Below are positions 44,335 to 56,188 of a stretch of 64,000 nt of DNA, in pieces. Every line of letters begins with the position of its first letter. Position 1 is the first letter of the stretch. The stretch lies in the NCBI GenBank assembly GCA_964036295.1, contig OZ038464.1:16050443-16114442 (forward strand), in the 5' to 3' direction. Made by a program: the position numbers and the translations under genes. Origin of the DNA: Plumapathes pennacea (Eukaryota; Cnidaria; Anthozoa; Antipatharia; Myriopathidae). Under the pieces are notes generated by a model. The model was not told the DNA's origin. It did not search any database and saw only the letters and a list, made by a program, of their open reading frames with translations.

Positions 44335-45630
44335 TCAAGGTCCCCCCTTGGGTTTTCTAAGTAATGGTCCCCCCTTGTGTTTTTTAAGTAAGGGTCCCCC
44401 TTGGGTTTTTCAAGTAACGATCCCCCTTGGGTATTTTAAGTAACGGTCCCCCCTTGGGTTTTTTAAGTAAGGGTCCCCCCTTGAGTTTTTAAAGTAAGGG
44501 TCCTTCCTTGGGTTTTCTAAGTAATGGTCCCCCCTTGTGTTTTTTAAGTAAGGGTTCCCCCTTGGGTTTTTTTAAGTAAGGGTCCTCCCTTTGGTTTTTA
44601 AAGTAAGGGTCCCCCCTTGGGTTTTCTAAGTAAGGGTACCCACTTGAATTATTTAAGTAAGGGTTCCCCGTCAGGTTTTTTATGTAAAGGTTCCTTTGGG
44701 TTTTTTAAGTAACGGTCCCCCCTTGGGTTTTTAAGGTAATGGTCCCCCCCTTTTTTTTTAAATAAAGGTCCCCCCTTGGGTTTTTCAAGTAATGGTCCCC
44801 CCTTGGGTTTTTTTAAGTAAGGGTCCCCCCTAGAGTTTTTTAAGTAAGGGTCCCCCCTAGGGTTTTTTAAGTAAGGGTCCCCCCTTTGGTTTTTTAAGTA
44901 ACAGTCCTTCCTTCGGTTTTATAAGTAAGGGTCCCCCCCTTGAATTATTTAAGTAAGGGTCCCCCCTTGGGTTTTTAAAGGAAGGGTCCCCCCTTGGGTT
45001 TTTTAAGTAAGGGTCCCCCCTTGGGTTTTTTAAGTAAGGGCCCCCACTTGGGTTTTATAAGTAAGGATCCCCCCTTGAATTATTTAAGTAAGAGTCCCCC
45101 CTTGGGTTTTTTAAGTAAGGGTCCTCCCTTGGGTTTTTTAAGTAACGGTCCCCCCTTGGGTTTTTAAAGTAAGGGTCCCCCTTGGGTTTTTTTTATGTAT
45201 GGGTCTTCCCTTGGGTTTTTTTTAGTAAGGGGCCACCCTTGGGTTTTTTAAGTAACGGTCCCCCCTTGGGTTTTTTAAGTAAGGGCCCCCACTTGGGTTT
45301 TATAAGTAAGGATCCCCCCTTGAATTATTTAAGTAAGAGTCCCCCCTTGGGTTTTTTAAGTAAGGGTCCTCCCTTGGGTTTTTTAAGTAACGGTCCCCCC
45401 TTGGGTTTTTAAAGTAAGGGTCCCCCTTGGGTTTTTTTTATGTATGGGTCTTCCCTTGGGTTTTTTTTAGTAAGGGGCCACCCTTGGGTTTTTTAAGTAA
45501 CGGTCCCCCCTTGGGTTTTTTAAGTAAGGGTCCTCCCTTGGGTTTTTTAAGTAAGGGTCCCCCTTTGGTTTTTTAAAGTAAGGGTCCCCCTTTGGTTTTT
45601 TTAAGTAAGGGTCCCCCCTTTGGTTTTTAT
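44335..45630. repeat. 27-bp minisatellite array, about 45 units
   Basis: The unit is close to TTGGGTTTTTTAAGTAAGGG followed by TCCCCCC, 26-29 bp long. A 245-bp block is duplicated (phrase TAAGTAAGGGCCCCCACTTG at 45031 and 45276). Remnants at 43468, 47822 and 49625 always lie on the left of repeat X. Confidence 0.92.
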
Positions 45631-45660
45631 TAGGCCAGCTTTCACTGTGAGCTAAAGGAA

Positions 45661-45698
45661 CTGACGAAGGATACTACCATTACTTTCCGAAACCGGTA
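45661..45698 (+). ncRNA. Hammerhead-ribozyme-like motif in the Penelope leader
   Basis: CTGACGA (45661-45667) is followed by a weak stem (GGA...TCC) and GAAA (45689-45692). Then ACCGGT can close a short stem III before A at 45698, fitting CUGANGA...GAAA...NUH. Penelope-like elements are known to carry hammerheads in their terminal repeats. Stem I pairing is poor here, so activity is doubtful. Confidence 0.45.
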
Positions 45699-45742
45699 TT
45701 GCAAAACTTACCAGTTCTACTCAGAACTTTTCACTTCAAACC

Positions 45743-46417
45743 ATGGCGGCTGACGAAGAACTCGCCGCCATTTTAGCCGAAGTGACAGAGACACAGCCAC
45801 CAGCGATCTCTCCAGTAAAGTCACCCAAACGGCCACGTGACAGAACCGATTCCAAAGAGCAGCTGCCACCCCCGAAACGTCCTAGACTGGAAGAGGGTTT
45901 TAAGAACATCAGGAATCGCCTTACCAGCCTTGAAGCAAGACGAGCCAAGTGCAAACGTTCCCTACAAGTGCTCAAGGAACACTTCAGCAAGTCTACTTGC
46001 CCGTACGGTCTACAATACAGACCAAAACCGTACCTAAGGTTCGACAAAGAATTTCAAGAGAACTTAGACAAAATCTGTCAACGTGCTCACTCTGACCTCC
46101 TATCGCTGATGATCCAGCAGCAAGAGAAAAACCTAGTTGCAGACATCCAGGCCATTGAAGCCCTCGAACAGCAACTCCAACACCTCTGCCCGGACCCCAA
46201 GCGCCAAGCCAACATTCAGTCAGCCGTTGCCCGAGCTGCCAAGAAACCAAGACCCAGACCAAGGTCACAAGCCAATAAATACTTTCAGCCAGACTTTGCT
46301 ACAATTCAAGCAAAACTTTCCGAGCTTCACAGAATATTCTCTTCATTCAACGAAGTTATTAATGTAAATAAAGAAAGAGTTGAATCTTACACTGGTGTCT
46401 CTTTGTCTGATCTATAG
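45743..46417 (+). CDS. First frame of the Penelope-like element (ORF1-like, coiled coil)
   Basis: An intact frame of 224 codons with a good start context (ACCATGGCGG). Residues 20-50 are rich in Pro, Lys and Arg (PKRPRDR, PPPKRPRLEE), resembling nuclear localisation signals. The middle is charged and helical with heptad-like Leu/Gln spacing (LSLMIQQQEKNLV, IEALEQQLQHL), suggesting a coiled coil. A basic stretch AAKKPRPRPRSQ lies near residue 170. Position directly before the RT and the same orientation suggest an accessory protein of the element. I know no named domain in it. A domesticated host gene is a less likely alternative. Confidence 0.6.
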   Translation: MAADEELAAILAEVTETQPPAISPVKSPKRPRDRTDSKEQLPPPKRPRLEEGFKNIRNRLTSLEARRAKCKRSLQVLKEHFSKSTCPYGLQYRPKPYLRFDKEFQENLDKICQRAHSDLLSLMIQQQEKNLVADIQAIEALEQQLQHLCPDPKRQANIQSAVARAAKKPRPRPRSQANKYFQPDFATIQAKLSELHRIFSSFNEVINVNKERVESYTGVSLSDL

Positions 46418-46440
46418 GTTCCCCACCCTAAGCGAACCAT

Positions 46441-47827
46441 GCAACTTGTGAAAAACAACAGACGTTCTAAAAGAAGGAAAAACCTTTTGAAATCTAAAAA
46501 TGATATCTCCAGGGTTCAGAACGAAAGATATATTCATAATCTTTCAAATCATACCCTATCGAATGACGAGGTTAAAATCCTTTCCAGAGGCCTAAATTCA
46601 TACCAACTCCTCCAGTTTCAACGTCACACAAATCTTTGTTAAAGGATTTTAACCAGTTCGCCAGAACTATGCGTTTGAAATACATTTTCGCTGATGAAAA
46701 GAAAACCGCACTACATTCCTTCTATGTGAAGTCAAACTGGCAACCGCCGCCTCAGGCCTCAGCTGCCCTCGAACAATACATAGAAGACACTAAACTTGAA
46801 CTAGTTTCAGCGGCTTTTACACCTCAACCCGACAACATTTCAGCGACTGTCTATGCGCGCATTAAAAAAAACCGAACTCAAACTGAAAAAAGCAGACAAA
46901 GGAACAACCACAGTCATTTTAGAAGCTGCACACAAAATCGAGGAGGGCTTAAAGCAATTGTCAGACGATAATTTTTAAAAGCCTATCCCATCAGATTTAC
47001 ACTCAGCGAATATGCTGGTTAGAAGCTTTCGTGTGAGGGTCTCACTTTACGTTTCATTTGATAGTTTCATTTGACATAGTGGGCAGTGAACACTGCTATT
47101 AGAATGTACTCACATCGAGAGCTTTCATTTCTTTCATTTTTTGGACGTCTTCTAATTTGTTTTGGCAGTTCAATGGAGAAGCCACTTTTTTTGGAGATGT
47201 GTAATCAAAGAATAAACACTTAATAGAATGTTAGGCCGAAAGTTATCAACAAACTTTACCACCCCGGGCATATCGACAAAATGACTCACAAATGGTTACT
47301 AGACGGCCAAAAAACACCCCGAATACCGGAATTCTATACGCTGACTAAAATTCACAAAAAGATTCCAGTCGGCAGACCAATCGACTCCGGTAGTGGCGGC
47401 CCTACAAAACGTATTTCTAGCTTTGTCGATTCACTACTACAACCTATCGCTAAAAGCAGGAATCCTACATCAAAGACACGAGGGACTTTATCAAGTTCAT
47501 AGAAAACACTCCTATTCCAGACCATGCAATCTTAGCCTCACTTGACGTGAGCTCCCTTTATACCAATATTCCTCATGAAGAAGGAATGAACATGAACAGT
47601 TTGTTAGCGCTATGAGAAACACTGAGTCAAACACACCTATCCCTACAACCTATCTTAGGGAACTCATGCGACTCATTTTAGAAGAGAACTCCTTCGAGTT
47701 CAACAACAAACATTTCTTGCAAACACATGGTATTGCTATGGGAATTAAAATGGCAGTCGCGTTTTCCATCATTTTCATGGCGGACCTTGAAGCACGACTC
47801 CTAAAGGCTAGTACACACAATAAGTAA
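46441..47827 (+). pseudogene. Penelope-like reverse transcriptase, frameshifted and interrupted
   Basis: Homology runs through at least four frame changes: 46441-46640 (RYIHNLSNHTLSNDEVKIL), 46640-46880 (QFARTMRLKYIFADEK, ALEQYIEDTKLEL), 47225-47500 (RIPEFYTLTKIHKKIPVGRP) and 47500-47827 (DVSSLYTNIPHEEG, KHFLQTHGIAMGIKMAV). A length change in an A run near 46865 breaks the frame. About 240 bp of unrelated sequence (46980-47220) splits the fingers region. The C-terminal part, including the YxDD region, is absent. Not functional. Confidence 0.8.
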
Positions 47828-47893
47828 CGGTCCCCCCCCCCCCCCCCCTTTGGTTTTTTTTAAGTAAGGGTTCCCCGTTTTGTTTTTGTTTTT
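47822..47893. repeat. Resumption of the 27-bp repeat after the Penelope element
   Basis: AATAAGTAACGGTCCCC, a long C run, then TTTTAAGTAAGGGTTCCCC. It joins the Penelope 3' end to X2. Confidence 0.85.
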
Positions 47894-49440
47894 AAGGTCG
47901 CCCACTCCACGAAGAGAGGCGACCTTTATGAGATTGAGTTGTCCCTCCTTCACTCTGCGTCCACAGTGGAAATCCATATAAAGATGTGTTCTTTTGTGTT
48001 CTATCCAAATTTGGGCATTCCAAATTTGGGCGTGACGAACGGGTTAACTTGTCGAAGGTAGTTTCTTCTGATTTATTTATCATGGTTGTGAAGCATTTGA
48101 AGCTTGTCGTTCGGCCATTGAGCCTGAGTGTTCCTACAGTGGTAGGGCACTCACTGTACTGTGATTACGAAGCATACCGAAATTGAGCGAGAATGTTCGG
48201 TCGAACGAAAATGATGAAACTGCATGGCTATTATGCCGGGATCATGAAATGCAGCCACTGTGCCGCTCTTTTGTAACGAGGGTGCTTCTACAGCTGTAAC
48301 GCATATCGAGGTTGACACAGTGAGGCAATTATGCTCGAAACTCAACACCGTTTGGTTCTGTGAAACATGTACGGATAAACTGGTTTTGGCTTGCGTTCTT
48401 TTAAGAGTTCACTTAAAAGTTCACCGCGGAAATTTCGTGGATTCGATATTTGATGGATACCGCTACGCGATTGCAAATAACTCTGTCGCCGCTAATTATT
48501 TAGTCCCCACGAAACTTTCTGTGGCGACACGAAATACTTCCGGGAAGATAACAGGCCGAAAACGGAAACCAAAGCTACGATGAGCTTTAGCCGTAAAACA
48601 ATAGCGATTTATGCTTCACATTGTACATGACATTCGTTGCCTAACAAAATGCTTCTGCTTATCATTCATTGCCTGCTGAAATGTTTCTTCCATTCGATCA
48701 TGTAGCTTTTGTTTCGCAATGGTCAATATGTACTAGAAATGAACAATACACCGAAATAGTCCTGAGCATTGAGTTTGCAGTCACAAATGGACTGAACACG
48801 CTGTGAACAAAACCGCAGTAAACATGTATCGTGTTTCATTCATTCCTCGCTTTCAGTCCCGCGGGCTTTCAGTTTTATATTTGTTACAGAGCACGAATAC
48901 TCTAAAGCCTGAGAGAAGAAACGCATTCAGTTAATAAAAGGAATAGATAAGTATTGAAGCGAAGGCTGGATTAATCGTGGCCTCTGATTAGAAATAAATG
49001 TTCAAAGTCAAACTGCCAAAATCGATTGTGCATAAAAAGGTATGTCACGCATTACTCAGCTTTTCTTGCCGGCTGACACTTAAGCTCAAAATGCAGAGAC
49101 GCTCAACCTTCAAGAAGCAAGTGTATGAGTGTTGTAGTGATAATTTATAGTTTAGTCAGGTTTCATTGGAGCAAGGTGTCAAAAGCCAAGTTATCTATAC
49201 TGTGTGATATTTTTCTGGTGAGAAACTGAAATCTCTTTTGAGAGTTCCGCTCTTGTCCCTTCTGTCCATTTTAGTATATTCTGGTCTCCACGCAACTCAC
49301 GCCGCAAGCTCACTGGCAACGCCAAATCAACTGGGTCCCTGCAACTTCATCGTTCGAGAAAGCTCGCCATTTCTGGCCGTTGGCACTTTTCCCGGTTGTC
49401 TTTGCACTACAGAGATCTATTTAAACTAGATTACCCTTGA
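47894..49440 (+). repeat. Repeat X, copy 2
   Basis: Starts with a perfect hairpin AAGGTCGCC...GGCGACCTT (47894-47926). It contains an open frame at 48260-48583 whose last part (RYAIANNSVAANYLVPTKLS, then a basic GKITGRKRKPKL end) recurs in X4 and X5 with changes. It also carries a diverged TTAA-family MITE (49081-49235) and ends near GCAAGCTCACTGGCAACG. Identity unknown; no transposase or RT was seen. The recurrent protein-like segment suggests an ancestral coding exon. Confidence 0.6.
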
Positions 49441-49624
49441 CGGGTTCAACTAGCGATCCAATTCTTAAAACGTCCTCCCACCCTTCGAGTTTCGTGCACA
49501 TTGGAGGGTCTGGGTACCAGATTGCTCAGATTTTGCGCAAACAAATTTCTCTTACTGTGGCGCAAAAAAATTATCCCGATCAGGCAGTGTAACATATTTG
49601 GGCGACCTTACAGCGGCCACGCAG

Positions 49625-50032
49625 CTTTGATTTTTTAAGTAAGGGTTCCCCCTTTTGTTATATAACGCCGTTGAGCGCGGACGCTGAAGACACTGAAATT
49701 AATAGTCAAACTGCATGTCTATACTGTTATCATGATCGAAGTGCAGCCATTTCGTTGTTTTTAAACGAAAACAAGCCGCCGAATGAGGGTACAACAGCAG
49801 CTTGTGAACTTGAAATGTTTGACAAACGCTCGCGTTACTATTTAAACGGAGTGGTAAGGGTAAATAAAGTCGATTTATATTCAGAAGCAACTCGACCAGA
49901 GAACCGTCGCATATTCTTTTACGCAAACTTCGAACACTCTTGGAAAAAAGAAACAACGTCGCTGTCACTTGTTCAAATTGTCATATTCCACAGCAATAAA
50001 ATCTGTACACAAATGAAGACAAATAATGCGTG
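49625..50032 (+). repeat. Repeat X, copy 3 (fragment) with 27-bp repeat unit at its left
   Basis: TTTTTTAAGTAAGGGTTCCC at 49625 precedes a 120-codon open frame (49671-50033). This resembles 48200-48300 of X2 (TGTCTATACTGTTATCATGATCG versus a TGGCTATTATGC-like phrase, then GTGCAGCCA). It is too short and isolated to be called a gene. Confidence 0.45.
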
Positions 50033-50390
50033 ACCGAAACCGCAAGTCATGTTCTTGAACTTGAAACTCAGCCAAAAGAAGAACGGCACAGTTTTCTTTA
50101 CATGTGTATTAAGTTTAGATGCAGTCCAGGCATAGTATCATGGCTTCTGATAAATTTGTAGGTGTCAAATACTAGCTGTGCATGATACTGGATACTGGAA
50201 GAAGAATTCAAAAGTGAATATGATTGACCAAAACCGCAAGTACAGCTGTCAACAAGTGTATCAGATTTCCCTAAAATTTATTTAACTTGAAACTCAGCCA
50301 AGGAAGAAAGGCATAGTTTTTATTGCGCACGTATTTAGTTTGGATGCAGTCCAGGCTGGAATATCATGATCTCTGATAAATATTGAGTTG
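50033..50390. repeat. Tandem duplication, period about 194 bp
   Basis: TGACCGAAACCGCAAGT at 50031 and TGACCAAAACCGCAAGT at 50225; AACTTGAAACTCAGCCAA and GATGCAGTCCAGGC recur in both. Confidence 0.75.
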
Positions 50391-50542
50391 TCGAAAAAGT
50401 CACGGATAGACCTTTCTTCTTTGCCGGCTTCGTAAGTCCCGTCACGGTTCAGAGTTCTAAATGTTTGCCACCGTGTTTTGGAAATAAATAAATTCTTTCA
50501 CTTCGAGGGCCACATATAGTTTTCACCCTCTGCCGCCTTGTA

Positions 50543-51013
50543 AGAATTTTGTAAAAATCCAGTCATTTTTCGACCATCTCAGAATCGCATGAAACTTTCA
50601 GGAAGCGTTCCTGGGACTATGCCGACGGAGTTTGCATAGTTTTTGTAAACTTTTAGCCCGCGCGTCGTGAGAAATTAGAGCAAATCATGCACCAATTAAA
50701 ACATCACACCTTTCGAGCAAAGAAGCCAAATTTAAGCTGATATATCTCGGCAACGGGTGAAGATAGATAAACCAGATGTATTGCAAATAGTCTTCTTATA
50801 GTCCAAAGAAGGTTTCCTGAAAGTTTCAAGAGTTTTCAATTTTTGACAAAAAACCCTGTGCTATAGCCTTAGATTTTGTCAAAATCCGGTCATTTTTCGA
50901 CCATCTCAGAATCGCATGAAACTTTCAGGAAACGTTCCTGGGACTATGCCGACGGAGTTTGCATGGTTTTTGTAAACTTTTAGGGCGTGCGTCGTGAGAA
51001 ATTAGAGCAAACA
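50543..51013. repeat. 348-bp satellite family, diverged edge units
   Basis: About 1.4 monomers of the family; the phrase CGACCATCTCAGAATCGCAT is spaced 327 bp, shorter than in the main arrays. Divergence at the array edge is usual for satellites. Confidence 0.85.
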
Positions 51014-52361
51014 AGACTGGGTTGCCAGTGAGCTCGTTGGGTGGGGTCGAGACAAGAAGAAACTAACATGGAAAGTAGTGACAAGAGCGAGACTCCCAAA
51101 AGAGACTTTCAGTTTCTCACCAGAAAAATATCATACAGTATAGAGAACTTGACTTTTGACACCTTGCTCAAATGAAACCGATTACTTTAAATTATCACTA
51201 CAACACTCATACACTTGCTTCTTAAAGGTTGAATGACTCTGCATTTTGAGCTTTTGAGTGAAAAGGTTAGCCCGCAAGAAAAGAGTAATGCGTGACTTGT
51301 CTTTTCATGCTCAGTCGATTTTAACAGTTTCACCTTGAACACGAGGCCACGATAATCTAGCCTTCGCTTTAATACTTATGTACATATTTTTTACTGAATG
51401 CGTTTCTTCTTTGAGGCTTTCGAGTATTCCCGCTCCGTAACAAATATAAGATTGACAGTGAGGAAAGTAACACGATACTTGTTTACAATATTATTACGGT
51501 TTTGTTCACAGCGTGTTCAGTCATTTGTGACTAACAAACTCAATGCTCAGGATTATTTCGATGCATTTTTCATTTCTAGTATACAATTACCACTACGAAA
51601 CATAGGCTACATGATCGAATAGAAGAAATATTTCAACAGGCACTGTACAATAAGCCGAAGCATTTTGACAACTGTCACGCTCGCGCGCAGCATGAACATG
51701 TAATATATTCACAAAGCAACGTTGCGCAGAGTCTTAAACCGTAAGCATTGATATTTTTTATCACGAAAACAAATATACTTTCCACGAAAAAACTTTACAA
51801 AACAGCTACAGTATGTACGAGGCAACAGATGTCATGTACAGTGTAAAGCATATTAAAGTCATCATTGTTTACGGCTAAAGTTCTTCATGGCTTTGGTGTC
51901 CGTTTTCAACCTCGTCTCTTCCCAGAGGTATTTCGAGTCGCCACAGGAAGTTAGTCGGGACAAAAGAATTAACGGCGAAAGAATTATTTGCAATTCCGTA
52001 GCGGTATCCATTAAATAAAATCGAATCTATCAAACATTTGTTTACAGCTATGACGGTGAACTTAAGAACGCAAGCCAAAATCGTTCCCTAAAACCCAGCT
52101 TATCCGTGCATATTCCACAGAGCCAAACGGTCTTGAATTTGGATGGGGTACAGCTAACTTTACACACAATTATACCAACGTACAATTCAATCACGCCGCC
52201 CACATCTCAAGTTCCTTGCGAAGTCACCTTACGTCATCGCATATCACGTGGCAATGTGAACCAATCACCGTGTGCTGACTCGTAACCCAGAAGAAATGAT
52301 GAAGAACAAGAAGACAGCGAGTGCAGAACTAAGCTCGTCGGGGCTACGCCGCCATCAGCAA
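51014..52361 (-). repeat. Repeat X, copy 4, inside the satellite
   Basis: Reverse orientation to X2. It starts at AAGACTGGGTTGCCAGTGAG and ends before CAATTAGAGCGAATCATGC. It contains the MITE remnant (51090-51268) and the protein-like segment (51875-52078, minus). The flanks are satellite at the same monomer phase as for X5. Confidence 0.75.
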
Positions 52362-55300
52362 TTAGAGCGAATCATGCACTAATTAAAACATCACACCTTT
52401 CGAGCACAGGAGCTAAATTTAAGCTGCTACATCTCGCCAACGGATCAAGATAGATAAAGCAAATGTATTGCAAAAAGTCTTATAATTGTCCAAAGAAGGT
52501 TTCCTGAAAGTTTCAAGAGTTTTCAATATTTGACCAAAATCGGCAAAAATCCCTGTGCTATAGCCTTAGTATTTTGTCAAAATTCCAAGATTTTTCTACC
52601 ATCTCAGAATCGCATGAAACTTTCAGGAATCGTTCCTCGGACAATGCCGACGGAGTTTGCATAGTTTTTGTAAACTTTTAGAGCGCGCGTGCTGAGAAAT
52701 TAGACCAAATTAGAGCAAATCATGCACTAATTAAAACATCACACTTTTCGAGCACAGGAGCTAAACTTAAGCTGCTACATCTCGCCAACGGATCAAGATA
52801 GATAAAGCAAATGTATTGCAGAAAGTCTTATAATTGTCCAAAGAAGGTTTCCTGAAAGTTTCAAGAGTTTTCAATATTTGACCAAAATCGGCAAAAAACC
52901 CTGTGCTATAGCCTTAGTATTTTGTCAAAATTCCAAGATATTTCGACCATCTCAGAATCGCATGAAACTTTCAGGAAACGTTCCTCGGACAATGCCGACG
53001 GAGTTTGCATACCTTTTGTAAACTTTTAGCGCGCACGTCCTGAGAAATTAGACCAAATTAGAGCAAATTATGCACTAATTAAAACATCCCACCTTTCGAG
53101 CACAGGAGCTAAATTTAAGCTGCTACATCTCGCCAACGGATCAAGATAGATAAAGCAAATGTATTACAGAAAGTCTTATAATTGTCCAAAGAAGGTTTCC
53201 TGAAAGTTTCAAGAGTTTTCAATATTTGACCAAAATCGGCAAAAAACCCTGTGCTATAGCCTTAGTATTTTGTCAAAATTCCAAGATTTTTCGACCATCT
53301 CAGAATCGCATGAAACTTTCAGGAAACGTTCCTCGGACAATGCCGACGGAGTTTGCATACCTTTTGTAAACTTTTAGCGCGCACGTCCTGAGAAATTAGA
53401 CCAAATTAGAGCAAATTATGCACTAATTAAAACATCCCACCTTTCGAGCACAGGAGCTAAATTTAAGCTGCTACATCTCGCCAACGGATCAAGATAGATA
53501 AAGCAAATGTATTACAGAAAGTCTTATAATTGTCCAAAGAAGGTTTCCTGAAAGTTTCAAGAGTTTTCAATATTTGACCAAAATCGGCAAAAAACCCTGT
53601 GCTATAGCCTTAGTATTTTGTCAAAATTCCAAGATTTTTCGACCATCTCAGAATCGCATGAAACTTTCAGGAAACGTTCCTCGGACAATGCCGACGGAGT
53701 TTGCATAGTTTTTGTAAACTTTTAGAGCGCGCGTCCTGAGAAATTAGACCAAATTAGAGCAAATCATGCACTACTTAAAACATCACACCTTTCGAGCACA
53801 GGAGCTAAATTTAAGCTGCTACATATCGCCAACGGATCAAGATAGATAAAGCAAATGTATTGCAGAAAGTCTTATAATTGTCCAAAGAAGGTTTCCTGAA
53901 AGTTTCAAGAGTTTTCAATATTTGACCAAAATCGGCAAAAATCCCTGTGCTATAGCCTTAGTATTTTGTCAAAATTCCAAGATTTTTCTACCATCTCAGA
54001 ATCGCATGAAACTTTCAGGAAACGTTCCTCGGACAATGCCGACGGAGTTTGCATACCTTTTGTAAACTATTAGCGCGTACGTCCTGAGAAATTAGACCAA
54101 ATTAGAGCAAATCATGCACTAATTAAAACATCACACCTTTCGAGCACAGGAGCTAAATTTAAGCTGCTACATCTCGCCAACGGATCAAGATAGATAAAGC
54201 AAATGTATTGCAGAAAGTCTTATAATTGTCCAAAGAAGGTTTCCTGAAAGTTTCAAGAGTTTTCAATATTTGACCAAAATCGGCAAAAAACCCTGTGCTA
54301 TAGCCTTAGTATTTTGTCAAAATTCCAAGATTTTTCGACCATCTCAGAATCGCATGAAACTTTCAGGAAACGTTCCTCGGACAATGCCGACGGAGTTTGC
54401 ATAGTTTTTGTAAACTTTTAGAGCGCGCGTCCTGAGAAATTAGACCAAATTAGAGCAAATCATGCACTAATTAAAACATCACACCTTTCGAGCACAGGAG
54501 CTAAATTTAAGCTGCTACATCTCGCCAACGGATCAAGATAGATAAAGCAAATGTATTGCAAAAAGTCTTATAATTGTCCAAAGAAGGTTTCCTGAAAGTT
54601 TCAAGAGTTTTCAATATTTGACCAAAATCGGCAAAAATCCCTGTGCTATAGCCTTAGTATTTTGTCAAAATTCCAAGATTTTTCTACCATCTCAGAATCG
54701 CATGAAACTTTCAGGAAACGTTCCTCGGACAATACCGACGGAGTTTGCATAACTTTTGTAAACTATTAGCGCGTACGTCCTGAGAAATTAGATCAAATTA
54801 GAGCAAATCATGCACTACTTAAAACATCACACCTTTCGAGCACAGGAGCTAAATTTAAGCTGCTACATCTCGCCAACGGATCAAGATAGATAAAGCAAAT
54901 GTATTGCAGAAAGTCTTATAATTGTCCAAAGAAGGTTTCCTGAAAGTTTCAAGAGTTTTCAATATTTGACCAAAATCGGCAAAAAACCCTGTGCTATAGC
55001 CTTAGTATTTTGTCAAAATTCCAAGATTTTTCGACCATCTCAGAATCGCATGAAACTTTCAAGAAACGTTCCTCGGACAATGCCGACGGAGTTTGCATAA
55101 CTTTTGTAAACTTTTAGAGCGCGCGTCCTGAGAAATTAGACCAAATTAGAGCAAATCATGCACTAATTAAAACATCACACCTTTCGAGCACAGGAGCTAA
55201 ATTTAAGCTGCTACATCTCGCCAACGGATCAAGATAGATAAAGCAAATGTATTGCAAAAAGTCTTATAATTGTCCAAAGAAGGTTTCCTGAAAGTTTCAA

Positions 55301-56188
55301 GAGTTTTCAATATTTGACCAAAATTGGCAAAAATCCCTGTGCTATAGCCTTAGTATTTTGTCAAAATTCCAAGATTTTTCTACCATCTCAGAATCGCATG
55401 AAACTTTCAGGAAACGTTCCTCGGACAATGCCGACGGAGTTTGCATAACTTTTGTAAACTATTAGCGCGTACGTCCTGAGAAATTAGATCAAATTAGAGC
55501 AAATCATGCACTAATTAAAACATCACACCTTTCGAGCACAGGAGCTAAATTTAAGCTGCTACATCTCGCCAACGGATCAAGATAGATAAAGCAAATGTAT
55601 TGCAGAAAGTCTTATAATTGTCCAAAGAAGGTTTCCTGAAAGTTTCAAGAGTTTTCAATATTTGACCAAAATCGGCAAAAAACCCTGTGCTATAGCCTTA
55701 GTATTTTGTCAAAATTCCAAGATTTTTCAACCATCTCAAAATCGCATGAAACTTTCAGGAAACGTTCCTCGGACAATGCCGACGAAGTTTGCATACCTTT
55801 TGTAAACTTTTAGCGCGCACGTCCTGAGAAATTAGACCAAATTAGAGCAAATCATGCACTAATTAAAACATCCCACCTTTCGAGCACAGGAGCCAAATTT
55901 AAGCTGCTACATCTCGCCAACGGATCAAGATAGATAAAGCAAATGTATTGCAGAAAGTCTTATAATTGTCCAAAGAAGGTTTCCTGAAAGTTTCAAGAGT
56001 TTTCAATATTTGGCCAAAATCGGCAAAAAACCCTGTGCTATAGCCTTAGTATTTTGTCAAAATTCCAACATTTTTCGACCATCTCAGAATCGCATGAAAC
56101 TTTCAGGAAACGTTCCTCGGACAATGCCGACGGAGTTTGCATAACTTTTGTAAACTTTTAGAGCGCGCGTCCTGAGAAATTAGACCAA
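52362..56188. repeat. 348-bp satellite array, 11 monomers
   Basis: The phrase CATGCACTAATTAAAACATC recurs at 52721, 53069, 53417, 53765 and 54113 with an exact 348-bp step. Variant AACTATTAGCGCGTAC recurs at 54065, 54761 and 55457, a 696-bp dimer period. Each monomer contains GTTTCCTGAAAGTTTCA and, about 100 bp later, its reverse complement. No coding frame. Confidence 0.97.

Larger units (their letters stand above)
45634..47821 (+). mobile_element. Degenerate Penelope-like retroelement
   Basis: It is inserted into the 27-bp array, which resumes at 47822. A leader with a hammerhead-like motif precedes an intact 224-codon first frame, followed by a broken reverse-transcriptase region. RT phrases such as LDVSSLYTNIPHEEG (near 47541) and HFLQTHGIAMGIKMAV (near 47711) are characteristic of Penelope-like RTs. 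The catalytic core is incomplete and no GIY-YIG endonuclease is visible, so it is 3'-truncated. Confidence 0.8.

Noticed and set aside
45182..45412. 76-codon frame with repeated KGPPLGFLS-like phrases
   Set aside because: It is the translation of the 27-bp minisatellite and has no start context or splice support.
49671..50033. 120-codon frame as a host gene
   Set aside because: It is a fragment of repeat X with no introns, domain or conserved start; kept only as repeat copy 3.
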